The notes beneath the pieces are model-generated. The model was not told the DNA's origin, made no database searches, and saw only the letters and a list, made by a program, of their open reading frames with translations. The translations under genes were made by a program, and so were the position numbers. From Bemisia tabaci (Eukaryota > Arthropoda > Insecta > Hemiptera > Aleyrodidae), in assembly GCF_918797505.1 (NCBI RefSeq), contig NC_092796.1, positions 32,002,098 through 32,066,097 of the forward strand: a stretch of 64,000 nt of DNA, read 5' to 3'. The stretch's first letter is position 1; each line of letters begins with the position of its first letter. Of the stretch, positions 23,224-34,403 are shown one piece after another.

Positions 23224-23239
23224 GGTACATGTGGCGTTT

Positions 23240-24200
23240 GGGTGTCGCAGAGCGCCAGAGAGCGTTACGGTACTATTATTATGATCGATACAGCCATATT
23301 TGGACCGAGTTCGGAAAAAACCAAACCATGGAACCAACCCCCATTAAGTTGAAACTGAGAAAAAGGGGTTTAAGGTTTCATTCCTGCATAAGGATCAATG
23401 TAAAAAAGGGACTTTAACCCCTCTTTTCACAAAATAATTTCGGTTTTTCGACCTCTAGGTGTTGGCAGAAGAAAATATACGGCTAGAGGAACTCAGACAT
23501 ATTCTTAACTCAATTTTTTCGAAAATGTGGGTTGGTTCCTTTCCGATGAACTCGGTCCATTTTTCAGGATGTAACTGAGAGTGTAAAATCGGGGTTGCAG
23601 TTGCAGACAAGCGGAAGACGAAAGGACGAAGATGCAACATTTCATGAAACTTATAAAAATGTATACACTTTTTTCTTTTGATGAAGTTTCATGAGATTTT
23701 GCATCTGTGTGAGAGGACGACGCGAATTAATATGGTGACGGGAGATGAGCGATTAATTAATTTCTGTCTGTGCCTCGGGTTCTCTTCCTCTCGCGGGTCG
23801 AGTGTGGGGCGATGCTCTTGAAAGGATCCGTTTAATAACTAATGAAGAGTAGACAAAATCGTATTAATGAATGATATCACGAAGGTCTTTCACATTGACC
23901 CGCCCGATCAGTGGAACAATGCCCAAGCGACCCGCGTCCCTGGGAGGTCTGACATAAATCACTGCTATCACATCATCGAGAGCCGTATCTTCGTCCAACC
24001 AACTCCACCCGAGAAAACCCACCATAACAAACTTGTCGTCGTCAATGAAAAGCTTTCCAAAGTTTTTTTACAGTCAACAATCACAATCATACCGAGGAAA
24101 ATATCTCGGTTTCACGAACCGCTGAGTTCGGTATAGGCGCTTTTACCGAGACTCGCATCAGCTCGACGAACCGTCGTTGACGTCATGGCTTCTACAACTG
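23240..24200. other. Mostly unique sequence, no gene recognised
   Basis: Contains an AT-rich homeodomain-like patch (GCGATTAATTAATTTCTG near 23,738 and TTTAATAACTAATGAAG near 23,831) in otherwise repeat-free DNA. An 89-codon frame at 23,867-24,136 has no known domain. Confidence 0.3.
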
Positions 24201-24205
24201 AACTA

Positions 24206-24620
24206 CACTGAAAAAAAATTCTTGGCGTTTTTACCAAGGTCCGTTGGTACCTTTACCATCTCACTTTTTTTTACCAATTATTGGTAATTTTACCAAGACA
24301 GACTGGTAAGCTGACCTAAAAACCGGTATTTTTACTGTTTTTTTCAGATAAGAATACCACTTTCATTGGTAATCAATTCCCGGTAACTTTGCCATTTTAT
24401 CTCGGTAATTCTACCACAGTCGATAAGAAATATTGGCGTTTTTACCAAGGTCCAGTAAAATTATCGAGAAAGTTCAATAATTTTACCGAGATTTCTCGGT
24501 AAAATCATCAATTCCATAAATGGTAATTTTACCACGAAAAAACTGGGATCAAATAGAACCCTGAATTCTTGGCAATTTTACCCTTTTCTTAATAAATACA
24601 CCGAGATTTTTTTTTCAGTG
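24206..24620. repeat. TA-flanked MITE, CACTGAAAAAAAA ends
   Basis: Ends CACTGAAAAAAAATTCTTGG and TTTTTTTTCAGTG are bracketed by TA (24,204-24,205; 24,621-24,622). The 415-bp body is made of TTTTACCAAGGTCC and GGTAATTTTACC motifs in both orientations, so it folds extensively. Tc1/mariner-type insertion inferred from the TA. Confidence 0.75.
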
Positions 24621-25424
24621 TATGAATGAGGGTTTTTCTTCTTCTTTCTTCTCTTTTTTTTGACACTGAGTTTGCATTACGGTCATCAAAACTGCTACCA
24701 TCTCACTTGTAAACTGGGTTTGGAAATTTTAAGGGATACAGGACCTATGATACCTGTACAACTTAAATTCGGCTGATAATTAGCTTTTTCAATATGGCAA
24801 ATGAGAGATAGATGATGATGGTGTACAGCAGTTGCGCGTTTTTGTAATTTTACTCTGTCTTCTCAGGTCAAACGATTTGAAGAGGCTACACATCGAGCAA
24901 CCACACAGTGGAGCAGTCAATATAATTTATGGCCCTTTTACTGCACAGCGCACAAACCGCAGAATTCCATTACCGTGCGTTCGATTGAGGCAGTATCGAT
25001 CTCAAGACCACTTATGAAGTCTGACCAAAAAAACGTATATCGAGCATCGATCCATCGAATTGTGCCTTTCATACGTCATACCCTTCCGAAATTGAACAAT
25101 CGTACATGGATATAGTTTTAATAAGCAATGCTATGCACAAATTACCACTTGTATTTTCTTCTCGAGGGTGTCATGCCAAACATTTTTCCGCGTGTCATTG
25201 TTGTCTCAGGAAATTTATTTTATTTTTCTGCTCCTCAGCGAAGTCCACCTTCGGTAATATCTTTGTCTCGCTGTTTATTTTCAGACATTGCGACTTGTGC
25301 TTATATTAGCGGCTTGCTTTGATGTCTAGCCCGTGACCCGTATAAATTTCACAGAAAGACACATGGGCCTAACCTAAATTATTTTCCGCCGAAGAGAGGA
25401 AGGACTCGAATTAGAAAAGCACAT

Positions 25425-25569
25425 CGGCAACATTGTTTTTTCCCCTCATTTGAACCCATGGAAATGTATCGATTCTTGAGGGGGCTAGGTGCCCCAACAA
25501 GAATCGATTTTTTGACACAGGTTTAAATGACGGAAATCTCGTGTTGCCAAATTGCTGGATCCACCCCTG
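25425..25569. repeat. hAT MITE (GGCGGATCC family), left end lost
   Basis: Shares ATGTATCGATTCTTG, GGTCTAGGTGC-like and ACAAGAATCGATT blocks with the complete copy at 60,725-60,886. The right end reads GCTGGATCCACCCCTG. Confidence 0.6.
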
Positions 25570-25777
25570 AGGATTGGATTAACCGACTGACTGATTGATT
25601 GATTTTTTCCCTCAGCTGACACAGAAAGAAGAGCGCAGAATCTGAATAATTTCTACCGAAAAGACTGAAATTATTACCACAGTAAAGGAGACTCAGTGTC
25701 ACGAGAGTAGAATTGGACGTCTTTAAATCAAAAGTATTCAAAGGAATTAGATCCCTGTCATTTATGTACACGTAGTG

Positions 25778-25893
25778 CATTATTCTATCCCTTAGTCTAT
25801 AACGACCATTTGTTTCAACCTGTAGGATTGCTCTTTTTCCCTTTGTCTTCTTCGTTTATCGCTTTGTCTATACGGTCAAATAATCAGCCTCCT
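25778..25893 (-). repeat. GCGGGCTGATT MITE, half copy
   Basis: One arm only: TAGTCTATAACGACCATTTG, TTTCAACC, then CTTTGTCTTCTTCG and AATAATCAGCC. Confidence 0.55.
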
Positions 25894-26220
25894 AAGAAGA
25901 GACTCCAAAGACCATGAGGTCTTGGGCTTCACATCATCCTTCAATTCAACTCTTCCTCGATATAAGCACCCTTTTCTTCAGAATCTCTGGTGGGGAGAGG
26001 GTGTGACATTTTCCGAGAAACTGCGCGAGCTGAGAAGCCACGGTTGATGCAATAAGTTGATAAGGGATACAGCTTCATGCTCCGGGCGCTGCATGGGGCT
26101 CGTCGAAAGGGTTGAAAGGCAAATATTTGTCCCGACCGGCCGCGGCGAAGCCCTCGAAGGGACGGATCCCTGGTGAACCTCACCGTTGCCGTTCGCAGAT
26201 TCGGCAATGCGGGAGGCAAT

Positions 26221-26377
26221 TCGAATATCGAATATCGAATATATCGAATGATCTGCCATCTAAACCTATGGAAAAGGATCGATAGTCAGGGTGCTCGTAA
26301 CGAATACCTTAATAATCGATTCTTTACTGCAGCTGTAAATAGGGAGAGATCGATCGATCATTCACGCTTCGCCACTG
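26221..26377. repeat. hAT MITE (CAGTGGCGTGGCG family), left end degenerate
   Basis: CCATCTAAACCTATGGAAAA, GGGTGCTCGTAACGAATACC and TTCACGCTTCGCCACTG match the family. The start has decayed into ATATCGAA repeats. Confidence 0.65.
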
Positions 26378-26413
26378 GACCGCCAACCAGGGTTGGAAAT
26401 CAAACACCACAAC

Positions 26414-26573
26414 CAGCGGCGTGGCGTTATTCGCGATACATCGAATGATCTGCCATCTAAACCTTTGGAGAAGGATCGATAGTTAGGGTGTTTGTAACGA
26501 ATACCTTAATAATCGACTCTTTACTGCAGCTTCAAATAGGGAGATATCGATACGCGATCACGCTTCGCCACCG
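26414..26573. repeat. hAT MITE (CAGTGGCGTGGCG family)
   Basis: Ends CAGCGGCGTGGCG and CGCTTCGCCACCG. Carries TATCGATA at 26,545-26,552. It sits only 36 bp after the previous copy in the same orientation, so the pair may reflect tandem duplication. No clean 8-bp duplication. Confidence 0.65.
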
Positions 26574-26639
26574 ATCATAACTCATTCTTCCTTAACCGAA
26601 TTTCACGTACAATACACACGTACACGAAACTAGTGAAAA

Positions 26640-26800
26640 TCCTTAAATCATGGTGTCCAGAGCCGGGAAAAACCAGGACTCATCAGGGAGTGTAATAAGT
26701 TCAAGGGAAATTGGGCGGTAATGAAAGCTTTCAGGGAAAAGCAGGGAATTTGTTCCAACAACCGGAAATTTCTTCTTCTGCCGCTGAAAGAGACCATTTG
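26640..26800. repeat. Dispersed CAGGGAA-rich repeat
   Basis: CCGGGAAAAACCAGG, TCAGGGA, TTCAGGGAAAAGCAGGGAAT blocks recur at 40,440-40,540 and 41,410-41,540. No terminal structure. Confidence 0.45.
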
Positions 26801-27088
26801 GTCTTTTAATTTTGCAGAAATTTTAAGAACGTAGTTTTATGAAGGTTTATGTTATTGCATCTGAGTAGCCATTATTGAATCGCCATTACCCATCGTAGGA
26901 CATTATTTTTGAATCCTCAACTCATCGTAATAACAGAAGAGTTTTCATTTACCACATAATATAAACACCAAGAACGCTTATTCGAGTTGATTTCAAAACT
27001 TCCCGTCGTGTTAATTTTGTTGTCTACGCAAGAATTTAATGATTAAAACATATGACTTTTCCTTGTCTAGGGGCTCATTCCGAGTTTC

Positions 27089-27110
27089 TTTTTTTTTTTG
27101 GGGGGGGGGG
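27089..27110 (+). repeat. Poly(T)-poly(G) junction tract
   Basis: T11 directly followed by G11, then AGGGGGAG. Confidence 0.9.
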
Positions 27111-27171
27111 AGGGGGAGTCATCACAGCTACTTTTTCTGGTCAGACACTTTGTACATGATCCATGAAATAA

Positions 27172-29175
27172 TGGAGATGTTGCATGTGTGAGGAATTTGC
27201 AATTTGACTATTGAACTTATGTAAAAATTCGCGAGAAACACGATGGTGACACTAGTTTCCTCTGAAATCAACTCCCAAGCTCAAAAAAGCTCTCAAAGTT
27301 GATGCTGTAATAGAGGGGATATCCCACGCTATGCTGAGAGTCCATCTCAACATCAAGACAAACTCTCCATGCAAAGATAGGGAGCATATACATAGTAGGG
27401 ATGCCGTGTTTTCAGTTTCAGAGTCCCCAAATAAAGTAGCGGCCCTGTCAATGTATTTGCTTGCTCCATATCTTTGCATGGAGAGTTCGTCTTGATGTAG
27501 AGGTGGACTCTCAGCATAGCGTGCACAGTGGGTTTTAACTAAATCTAATTAAGAAAATGAAAGTCCCCATATCTGAAAGCGGAAAAGTGCAGCGAAACAC
27601 CTCAGGAAAACATCCCCGCTGAAAAGAAAATCATTCGTTGGGCCGTTTTTTTTTTTTTGCCCCCCCCCCCCAAGCCAAAATGGCGGCCGATATGCGCCGC
27701 CGCGGGGTGCAAATGTTACAACTCCCTCACAATGTCAAGTGACACATCGATTCCTATGTAATTTTGGTCGTAGAATCCGAATATGAGGTCAGAAATCCCT
27801 CACGACCAAAAGGGATCGCGCAAATTCAAGATGGCGGCCAAAAATAGGCCCCGGAGTAAAAATTCTCAATTCCAGCTTTTGGTGACGAGTGAGATGTCTT
27901 TTTTTATGTTTTTTGGGTCATAGGATCCAAATTTGAGGTCAAAAATTCCCTTCTGGCCGACAGGGATCCCTCAAATCCAAAATGGCTTCCATTTTGGGGC
28001 TGACATATTATTTCCGAAAGACGCGTATAGTCGAGTGAGGTGTCTTTTTACATGTTTTTTGGACCAAATGATCAGAAACTGGGATCCAAACTGTGTCCCT
28101 GTGGGCCGGAAGGTAAGATTTGTCCCTTAGCACCTTGATTGTATCGTTTTTATCAACTATTTTAATAAAAACTCAGAATTTCACTGTTAGAACGGCGCCA
28201 ACCCCACCAAGAATGCTCTATTTTTACAAATAATGTTTGACCTTTTTGCTTAACAAGGGGCTATAGTCCCCTGCTTCACAAAAAAACTAGCGCAAGAGAA
28301 ATATGAACAAAACAAAAATAATCTTCTTTGAACACTGAAACAGTGAAACAGTAAAAACAGTGAAATTCTGAGTTTTTATCAAAATAGTTGATAAAAACGA
28401 TACAATCAAGGTGCCAAGGGACAAATCTTACCTTCCGGCCCACAGGGACACAGTTTGGATTCCAGTTTCTGATCATGTGGTCCAAAAAACATGTAAAAAG
28501 ACACCTCACTCGACTATACGCGTCTTTCGGAAATAATATGTCAGCCCCAAAATGGAAGCCATTTTGGATTTGAGGGATCCCTGTCGGCCAGAAGGGAATT
28601 TTTGACCTCAAATTTGGATCCTATGACCCAAAAAACATAAAAAAAGACATCTCACTCGTCACCAAAAGCTGGAATTGAGAATTTTTACTCCGGGGCCTAT
28701 TTTTGGCCGCCATCTTGAATTTGCGCGATCCCTTTTGGTCGTGAGGGATTTCTGACCTCATATTCGGATTCTACGACCAAAATTACATAGGAATCGATGT
28801 GTCACTTGACATTGTGAGGGAGTTGTAACATTTGCACCCCGCGGCGGCGCATATCGGCCGCCATTTTGGCTTGGGGGGGGGGCAAAAAAAAAAAACGGCC
28901 CAACGAATGATTTTCTTTTCAGCGGGGATGTTTTCCTGAGGTGTTTCGCTGCACTTTTCCGCTTTCAGATATGGGGACTTTCATTTTCTTAATTAGATTT
29001 AGTCAAAACCAACTGTGCGTGGGGTATCCCCTCCATTACAGCCTCAACTTTGAGAGCTTTTTTCAGCTTGGAAGTTGATTTCAGAGATAACCAGTGGCTG
29101 CATCGTGTTTCTCACGAATTTTTACAAAAGAATCAGTAGTCAAATCGCAAATTCCTCACACTTGCAACACCTCCA
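27172..29175. repeat. Palindromic element interrupted by a nested hairpin
   Basis: The outer arms TGGAGATGTTGCATGTGTGA and, on the right, CCTCACACTTGCAACACCTCCA-type sequence are inverted. They continue through GATTTCAGAG and GAGCTTTTTT motifs. A relative at 62,471-62,833 lacks the nested element and a one-armed piece lies at 63,553-63,675. The right half is split at CGTG by the 1.5-kb hairpin. Confidence 0.75.
27524..29017. mobile_element. 1.5-kb near-perfect hairpin element with CACAGT ends
   Basis: Both ends read inward CACAGT(G/T)GGTTTT(A/G)ACT. Arms of about 660 bp are almost identical inverted copies, differing at only a handful of positions in the stretches I compared, around a 150-170 bp unpaired centre (about 28,188-28,350). 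CGTG flanks both sides (27,520-27,523; 29,018-29,021); a 5-bp reading GCGTG is also possible because a terminal base is shared. The undisturbed target sequence occurs inverted near 27,325. The open frames at 27,933 and 28,276 are mirror images and not genes. CACAGTG suggests Transib or Chapaev-like affinity; undecided. Confidence 0.8.
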
Positions 29176-29179
29176 ATCG

Positions 29180-29690
29180 CTTTCCTTTGCCTTCGGTTCA
29201 AGTATGGTGCGTGCGGCACGACGGAATCGCCCGCGAAGCTAAATCGAGGGATGGTTCGACCCGCGGTGGGAGCTGGGGGTTCTGTCGGGGGGGAGGGGTC
29301 GGCGGGCGGACAGTAGCGGCTATTGTGGCGGGCGCAACTAGTGGTAAGACTAATCTCAATACGATCGTTAGGAGATGACTGGATGGAAATCATTGTGAGC
29401 TTCTAATGACAAAGAAACCGCCTCGCTGCGCCGCGCCGCGTCAATCAGTGGCCAGCCGAGTTAGCCTCTAAATATCCCCGGCTCCCGACTTTTCGAGAGC
29501 TATTACTAATCAAAATGTCTTAAGCAACCCGACCTCAAAATTGATCCATTCATCTCTTTCAATGCTCCCTGCACTTGCTGCACCCCCTCCCCCTCCCCCT
29601 GCGCGGGCGCATGCCCCGTAAACATAAACCACGGCGGCTAGACCTCAGCGTCGTGCCCACGAAATGAATACATCAATCCTCGGCTCTGCT
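29180..29690. other. CpG-rich, repeat-free island
   Basis: CpG-dense (29,195-29,360) followed by a less dense, structured stretch with ATTACTAATCAAAATG and a CCCCCTCCCC run. No repeat similarity and no recognisable domain on either strand. Candidate regulatory island. Confidence 0.3.
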
Positions 29691-29694
29691 CGGA

Positions 29695-29775
29695 CTGCCG
29701 TGCTAAAGGAAAACGGCGTAGGAACCTTCAGGCGTTGCCAAATTTCCTTCGATAAAACACGAATTTCTTTTCCGA
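29695..29775 (-). repeat. TGCCGTGC MITE, single reversed arm
   Basis: CTGCCGTGCTAAAGGAAAAC then AACCTTCAGGCGTTGCCAAA is the inverse of the family's right arm. The rest is missing. Confidence 0.6.
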
Positions 29776-30149
29776 AAAACAAAAAACAAAAAAACCCCAC
29801 TTCCCCTCATCCAATTTATGAGTTTTTAGGGATTTAAAAATCGAGGGCGTCCAGCCAAACGGTGGGTAGAGGGCATCCATGAAGAGATGGAGAGATGCCA
29901 CCTTCCGGAGGATCTCTACCATGACAGATTCCTGTGGAGAATAGGCGTCGCAGAGCGCCCTAGCGCGCCGTAAAAGCGGCTCATACATACATAAAAATCG
30001 GGGACGAACCCCAGAAAATAATTTATAGTTTTCCCGAAGCATTGAGAACAACACCTTTCAAATGAACCAACGCCCCTCGCAATTAGTACAGTGGTTGATT
30101 CACAATTTCATTCTATTTTTCAAATTAGATATTAAGATGAGAAGGGGGC

Positions 30150-30198
30150 GGCAAAATACAGGCGGCCCATGGGCGGCAAGTAGGTGAATCCGGCCATG
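30150..30198. repeat. hAT end fragment (CAGGGCCGGATTTA family)
   Basis: GGCGGCCCATGGGCGGCAAG then TAGGTGAATCCGGCCATG matches the right end of the family (compare 62,841-62,879). Confidence 0.6.
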
Positions 30199-30308
30199 CT
30201 CTTGGTCTATAAGAGCCACCAATTTCAACCGATAGAATCACTCCATGCATACTCCCTATGTCTTCTTCGTCTATCATGCTTCGTCTATCAAGCTATGTCT
30301 ATCAATCT

Positions 30309-30581
30309 GGCTGATTATTCAAATCCATAGGCAGAGCGATAGACAAAGAAGACGTGAGAAGTATGGAGCAATCTTACGGATTGAAACGGGTGGTGTCATA
30401 GACTAAGGTGGAAAATGATGGACTAATTATAGGGCATCCCGTGCGTGACCGTTTGTTAGTCTATTAGTAACCTCTTTTGCCCATCGCAACCACCCGCTTC
30501 CACCAATAGAATTTCTCCATTTTCCCTTTATCTCCTTTGTATATTGCTTTGTCTATCAATTTTAATTATCAGCCCGCAGGT
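30309..30581. repeat. GCGGGCTGATT MITE, complete copy
   Basis: GCTGATTATTCAAATCCATA, GACAAAGAAGACGTGAGAAG and the inverse right arm CTTTGTCTATCAATTTTAAT ending ATCAGCCCGC. A further half copy immediately upstream (30,205-30,308) reads the same arm. Confidence 0.7.
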
Positions 30582-30616
30582 ACGAGGTCGATTTCGATCA
30601 CACCGAGGAAAATGAC

Positions 30617-30745
30617 CATTACTAACCGTTTATACGGGCATATATTTATTACATTTTAATGCCAAATTTGGCTGCCTGAGCTGCATAGAACATGGTAATT
30701 GATTTACAATTTTTTTAAAATCAATTATCATGCCATATATATATT
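30617..30745. repeat. Hairpin repeat related to the 62,154 insertion
   Basis: ACATTTTAATGCC, CATAGAACATG, then a perfect short hairpin (GGTAATTGATTT / AAATCAATTATC) mirrors the layout at 62,154-62,371. Confidence 0.5.
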
Positions 30746-31406
30746 ATAATCGAAGGGGACTTGAGGTAAATTTTAAGGAATTACTTTGGGGATGCATGTC
30801 TGGACCAGCGTTACGATCGCGTTACGAGAGGTGGATGGGTATCAAAAATTGGAACAAATTGCGTTTTTTTTTAAAAATTAAGTTGCGATTTTTTGGCGAC
30901 AAAATCGCTAGGATGATCAACATCTGAGCGATTATCCTAGATCTCGTCGCAATTTTATCTCTATAAAATAGCGTTCGATAAAATCGAAATTTTTTCTCAA
31001 TTAATCACGATTTTTTGCTCGATGATATTGCGATAGATCGCCGTCAGTCCCTCAGGACAGCCGATTACAGACTTATGGAAAATCGCCATAAATTTCGAGC
31101 AGATTCTTCACACGAAGTCATCGGTAACGCGATGAGATTCGACGAGAGGCTGGAGGGTGGAGGGTGCGGTAGCGCGGGCGAACGTTGTAATTGTGCGATC
31201 CGATTTGAGATCCTCGGAGTCGGAGCATTTGATGGAGAGTACTTAGCACTCGACGAGTTGGGCTCACTCCCGCTAACCTCCACCTCCACTCAAATTGACC
31301 AGAAGCTCCAGGAAACTCCATTCGTCCGACAATGCTAAGCTCTCTCACAAACATCTTCACGTTGTCAAATCGCAAAGTCCTAGGCTCCTATTCGTAGTCT
31401 TTCCTA

Positions 31407-31714
31407 GAGTCCCTTGATATTGAGAGTCAAGACAATGTGAATCCATTTCTGATTGTTTCGCGTATCTTAGACCTTCACAGTGTCACAAACGGGAATAAAG
31501 ATTACATTTTCACTGATTGCAAAGAATATAATCTGGAATGGACCAGGGTATTACGGTTTCGGCAAGGAACAAACGGAATGAGAGAAGGAACGGAGAAAGG
31601 AATTTGAGAATGGGCCGGTCAAAGATTACAAAAAACGTTCAATTTCTGTAATCTTTATTCCCGTTTGTGGCTCTAAGAGGGGGTGTTGTCTTGAGTCTCA
31701 GTATAAAGGGATTC
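31407..31714 (+). repeat. GAGTCCCTTTATACTGAGAG MITE copy 1
   Basis: Ends GAGTCCCTTGATATTGAGAG and CTCAGTATAAAGGGATTC with TA on both sides (31,405-31,406; 31,715-31,716). Internal TCACAAACGGGAATAAAGAT and a repeated GATTACAAAAAACG block. The reverse-oriented sister is at 32,662. Confidence 0.8.
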
Positions 31715-31724
31715 TAGTCTTCCC

Positions 31725-31850
31725 CAGTGGCGTGGCGTGCTTTGCGATGTATCGATTGATACGCCACTCAAAGCTATGGAAAAGATCGATTATCAGGGCG
31801 TCCGCAGCGAACATCTTAGTAATCGATTCTTTACCTTCAGCTCAGACTTA
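31725..31850. repeat. hAT MITE (CAGTGGCGTGGCG family), 3' truncated
   Basis: Starts with the intact end CAGTGGCGTGGCGTGCTTTG and keeps GGGCGTCCGCAGCGAACATC. The right terminus is missing. Confidence 0.7.
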
Positions 31851-32003
31851 ACTCAAATTTACCGACATTTCCGCTTACTCTCCCTATGCATAGGTACTAT
31901 AGGGCTTATTCATTTTGATTTTGATTTATGTAACTTTTTACATATTTTTGTCTCCTTGTCGAGAAGGGGGTTGAAATTACCCCGAAACGTTCCAGAGGGC
32001 TGA

Positions 32004-32274
32004 TTGTTGAGATTAATAGAGAAAGCTATAGATAAAGAAGACAAAAGGGATATGGAGGAACCCTATTGATGGAAGCGGGTGGTTGCAATGGACAGAGGAG
32101 GTAGGGAATAGACTAACTAACGGCAACTCACGAGAAACCCTTTAGTAAGTCCATCATTTACCCCCATACTCTATAAGAACTACCCATTTCAACCAATGGG
32201 ATCCCTCTATACTCCTTATGTCTTCTTTGTCTATCGTTTTGTCGATCAATTTCAACAATCTGCCCGCAAGTTTT
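32004..32274. repeat. GCGGGCTGATT MITE, complete copy
   Basis: Inverted arms from GGGCTGATTGTTGAGATTAA to AATTTCAACAATCTGCCCGC, with centre TTTAGTAAGTCC. It produces a spurious 79-codon frame. Confidence 0.8.
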
Positions 32275-32394
32275 ATGTTTCGTTGTTTTTTAGCCTTGGT
32301 TACCCATTTTCTTGTATTTTTCAGTTCAATTATTCGGGCTATTTTCGTGTATTTGGGGCACTTTAGAGATACGTGGTTCCGCTCTTTGGCCATG

Positions 32395-32647
32395 CTGCCG
32401 TGCTCAGGAAGAGCGCCGTATTAACATTCAAGAGTTGCCAAATTTACTTCGATGAAATGCTAATTTTTTAGGATGGTTATGAATATTTCCCCTTGAAATT
32501 TTTAGGACTTTTCGATGGAATTGCGAGCGAAATCATCTGAAAAATTTGGGGGAAAATATTCATAAGTTTACCAGAGAATTCGCGTTTTATGAAAGTAAAT
32601 TTGGCAACGTCTGAGGGTTCATACGGCGTTCTTCCTTAGCACAGCAG
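32395..32647. repeat. TGCCGTGC MITE, intact copy with empty Harbinger site
   Basis: Inverted ends CTGCCGTGCTCAGGAAGAGC and GGCGTTCTTCCTTAGCACAG. The sequence TTCCTTAGCAC near 32,631-32,641 is the unoccupied counterpart of the TTA split by the Harbinger element in the sister copy at 43,945. It shares about 25 bp of upstream flank (CGCTCTTTGGCCATG) with that copy. Confidence 0.85.
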
Positions 32648-32661
32648 TATGTATATGCCTA

Positions 32662-32969
32662 GAGTCCCTTTATACTGAGAGTCAAGACAACACCCCCTCA
32701 TGGAGTCACAAACAGGAATTAAGATTACACAAATTGAACGTTTTTTGTAATCTTCGATCGGCCCATTCTCAAATTCCTTTCTCCGTTCCTTTTCTCATTC
32801 CGTTTGTTCCTTGCCGAACCCGTAATTCCCTGGTCCATTCCGGATTATAATCTTTGCAATCGGTGAAAATGTAATGTTTATTCCCGTTTGTGACATTGTG
32901 AAGGCCTAAAATACGTGAAATAATCAGAAATGGATTCACACTGTCTTGACTCTCAGTATAAAGGGACTC
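32662..32969 (-). repeat. GAGTCCCTTTATACTGAGAG MITE copy 2
   Basis: Reverse-oriented sister of 31,407-31,714, with near-identical ends GAGTCCCTTTATACTGAGAG and CTCAGTATAAAGGGACTC. TA on the left (32,660-32,661) but TG on the right, so one flank base has changed. Confidence 0.8.
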
Positions 32970-32989
32970 TGCCGTCATCGGAGGACGGC

Positions 32990-33740
32990 CGCACTTTTTC
33001 CCTTGGGCGATGAACTTGACAACTTGGGGGACATTCTGGAGCGGGCGCCCGAGGGCCGTGCACGGAAGGGGGGGCGGGGGTGGCGAAGGGCCGATGCGAA
33101 CAATATTGCGGACACGGATTATTCGAGCGGATCTTTCCTGAAAGGGATAAGGGATAAGACTACCGCACGACGACGCCAGGCGCGCGTCGCGGCGCTGCTC
33201 CCGGTCCGGGGATGAGCGCGTTATAACATTAGTATGTGCTCATGACATGTCGTCGGTCCTCTGACGTAAGGGCGTATCTCCATCCCCACTCGAGCCCCGC
33301 TCTCCGTATAACTCCACGCTCCGTGGGGCTCACGTTAAAATGACAGTATGGCCTCGCGGACGCGCGCTGCGGGGGAGGCGGTTTGAATGGATGACCCTTC
33401 GTCCTTCGCTCGTACCTCGTCAGGTGAGTCGTTCAATTTGTCCGGCTTTGTTGAAATGTTGACCCACTGCTCCCCCCGGAGCCGACACGCTCTCCAGTCG
33501 AATGGAGCTTATGATTGAGCGAAGAGTTTAGATTAAATATTTGCTCCCTTTATCGGCGTGACAGTTGCTTGAGAAATGAAAAATAGAGAATATTTTCCTT
33601 GAAATTAACCCTTGTGCTCCTCCTCACCGCTCGCCGCGTCCCTTCGTTTCCTTCGTCGAGCGCGCGTCCCTGTGATCGCCTTGCGTGCGCGAGACAGTGA
33701 GACGGCGATTCCGACTAATTTCGATCTGATTCTCGGTTCA
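32990..33740. other. CpG-rich, repeat-free island
   Basis: CpG-dense blocks near 33,030-33,220, 33,260-33,420 and 33,640-33,710. No match to repeats and no recognised domain. CAGTGAGACGG at 33,695-33,705 also occurs at 61,720-61,730 in another island. Confidence 0.3.
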
Positions 33741-33837
33741 GAGTATAGAGAAAATAAAGAAGGTGGTGGTTGGAGTACCTTTATCGGGAGAGCACATATG
33801 ACATGCGACTATGCAGTCAGTTGATCTTCAGGCCTTA

Positions 33838-34067
33838 CACTGGAAAAAAAAAAAACACATTGGATCTAGAGTCCAGACTCTTAAAAACATCGACAAGAAA
33901 AAGTACTCTTGATTCAATCAGAATCTAGCTTAAATCAAGAACCAAACTTCTTAATTTAAGCGGATTTCGCTTTGATTCAAGCAAAAATCCGATTGAATCA
34001 AGAGTATTTTTTCTCGTTAATGTTTTCAAGAGTCTGGATTCTAGATCCAATTTGTTTTTTTCCGGTG
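33838..34067. repeat. CACTGGAAAAA MITE, TA-flanked
   Basis: Ends CACTGGAAAAAAAAAAAACA and GTTTTTTTCCGGTG, TA at 33,836-33,837 and 34,068-34,069. Arms carry TTGGATCTAGAGTCCAGACT and its inverse. Close relatives at 39,821 and 55,198. Confidence 0.85.
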
Positions 34068-34159
34068 TAAATGAGCTTCGAATTCCCTGGCTGTGTCATT
34101 TTTGCCGCAAATCGAGCGTGAATTTCGATTCTTCGAAATTTTTCGAAGCTCAGCACACC

Positions 34160-34403
34160 AAGGCACGACGGGCTGATAGCAGTTTAAATTGATAAACAAA
34201 GCGATAAACACGGAAGACATAAGAGTATGGAGCGATGCTCTTGGTTGAAGTGAGTGGTTCTTATGGAGCAAGGAAGAAAATGCTGGACTAACCAAAGGGT
34301 CTCTCTTGGGTTGCCGTAAGATAGTCTATCACCTACCTCCTTATTGTCCATTGCAACCACCCGCTTAAACCAATAGGATCCCTCCATATCCCTGTTCGAT
34401 AAC
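34160..34403. repeat. GCGGGCTGATT MITE, right end cut
   Basis: Starts GGGCTGATAGCAGTTTAAAT and runs to CCAATAGGATCCCTCCATAT, where it is interrupted by hAT MITE sequence. Confidence 0.65.

Noticed and set aside
22430..23337. 105-116 codon minus-strand frames
   Set aside because: They lie in the right foldback arm and follow its tandem units.
27933..28611. Two long frames encoding the same start on opposite strands
   Set aside because: They are the mirror-image arms of the 1.5-kb hairpin element.
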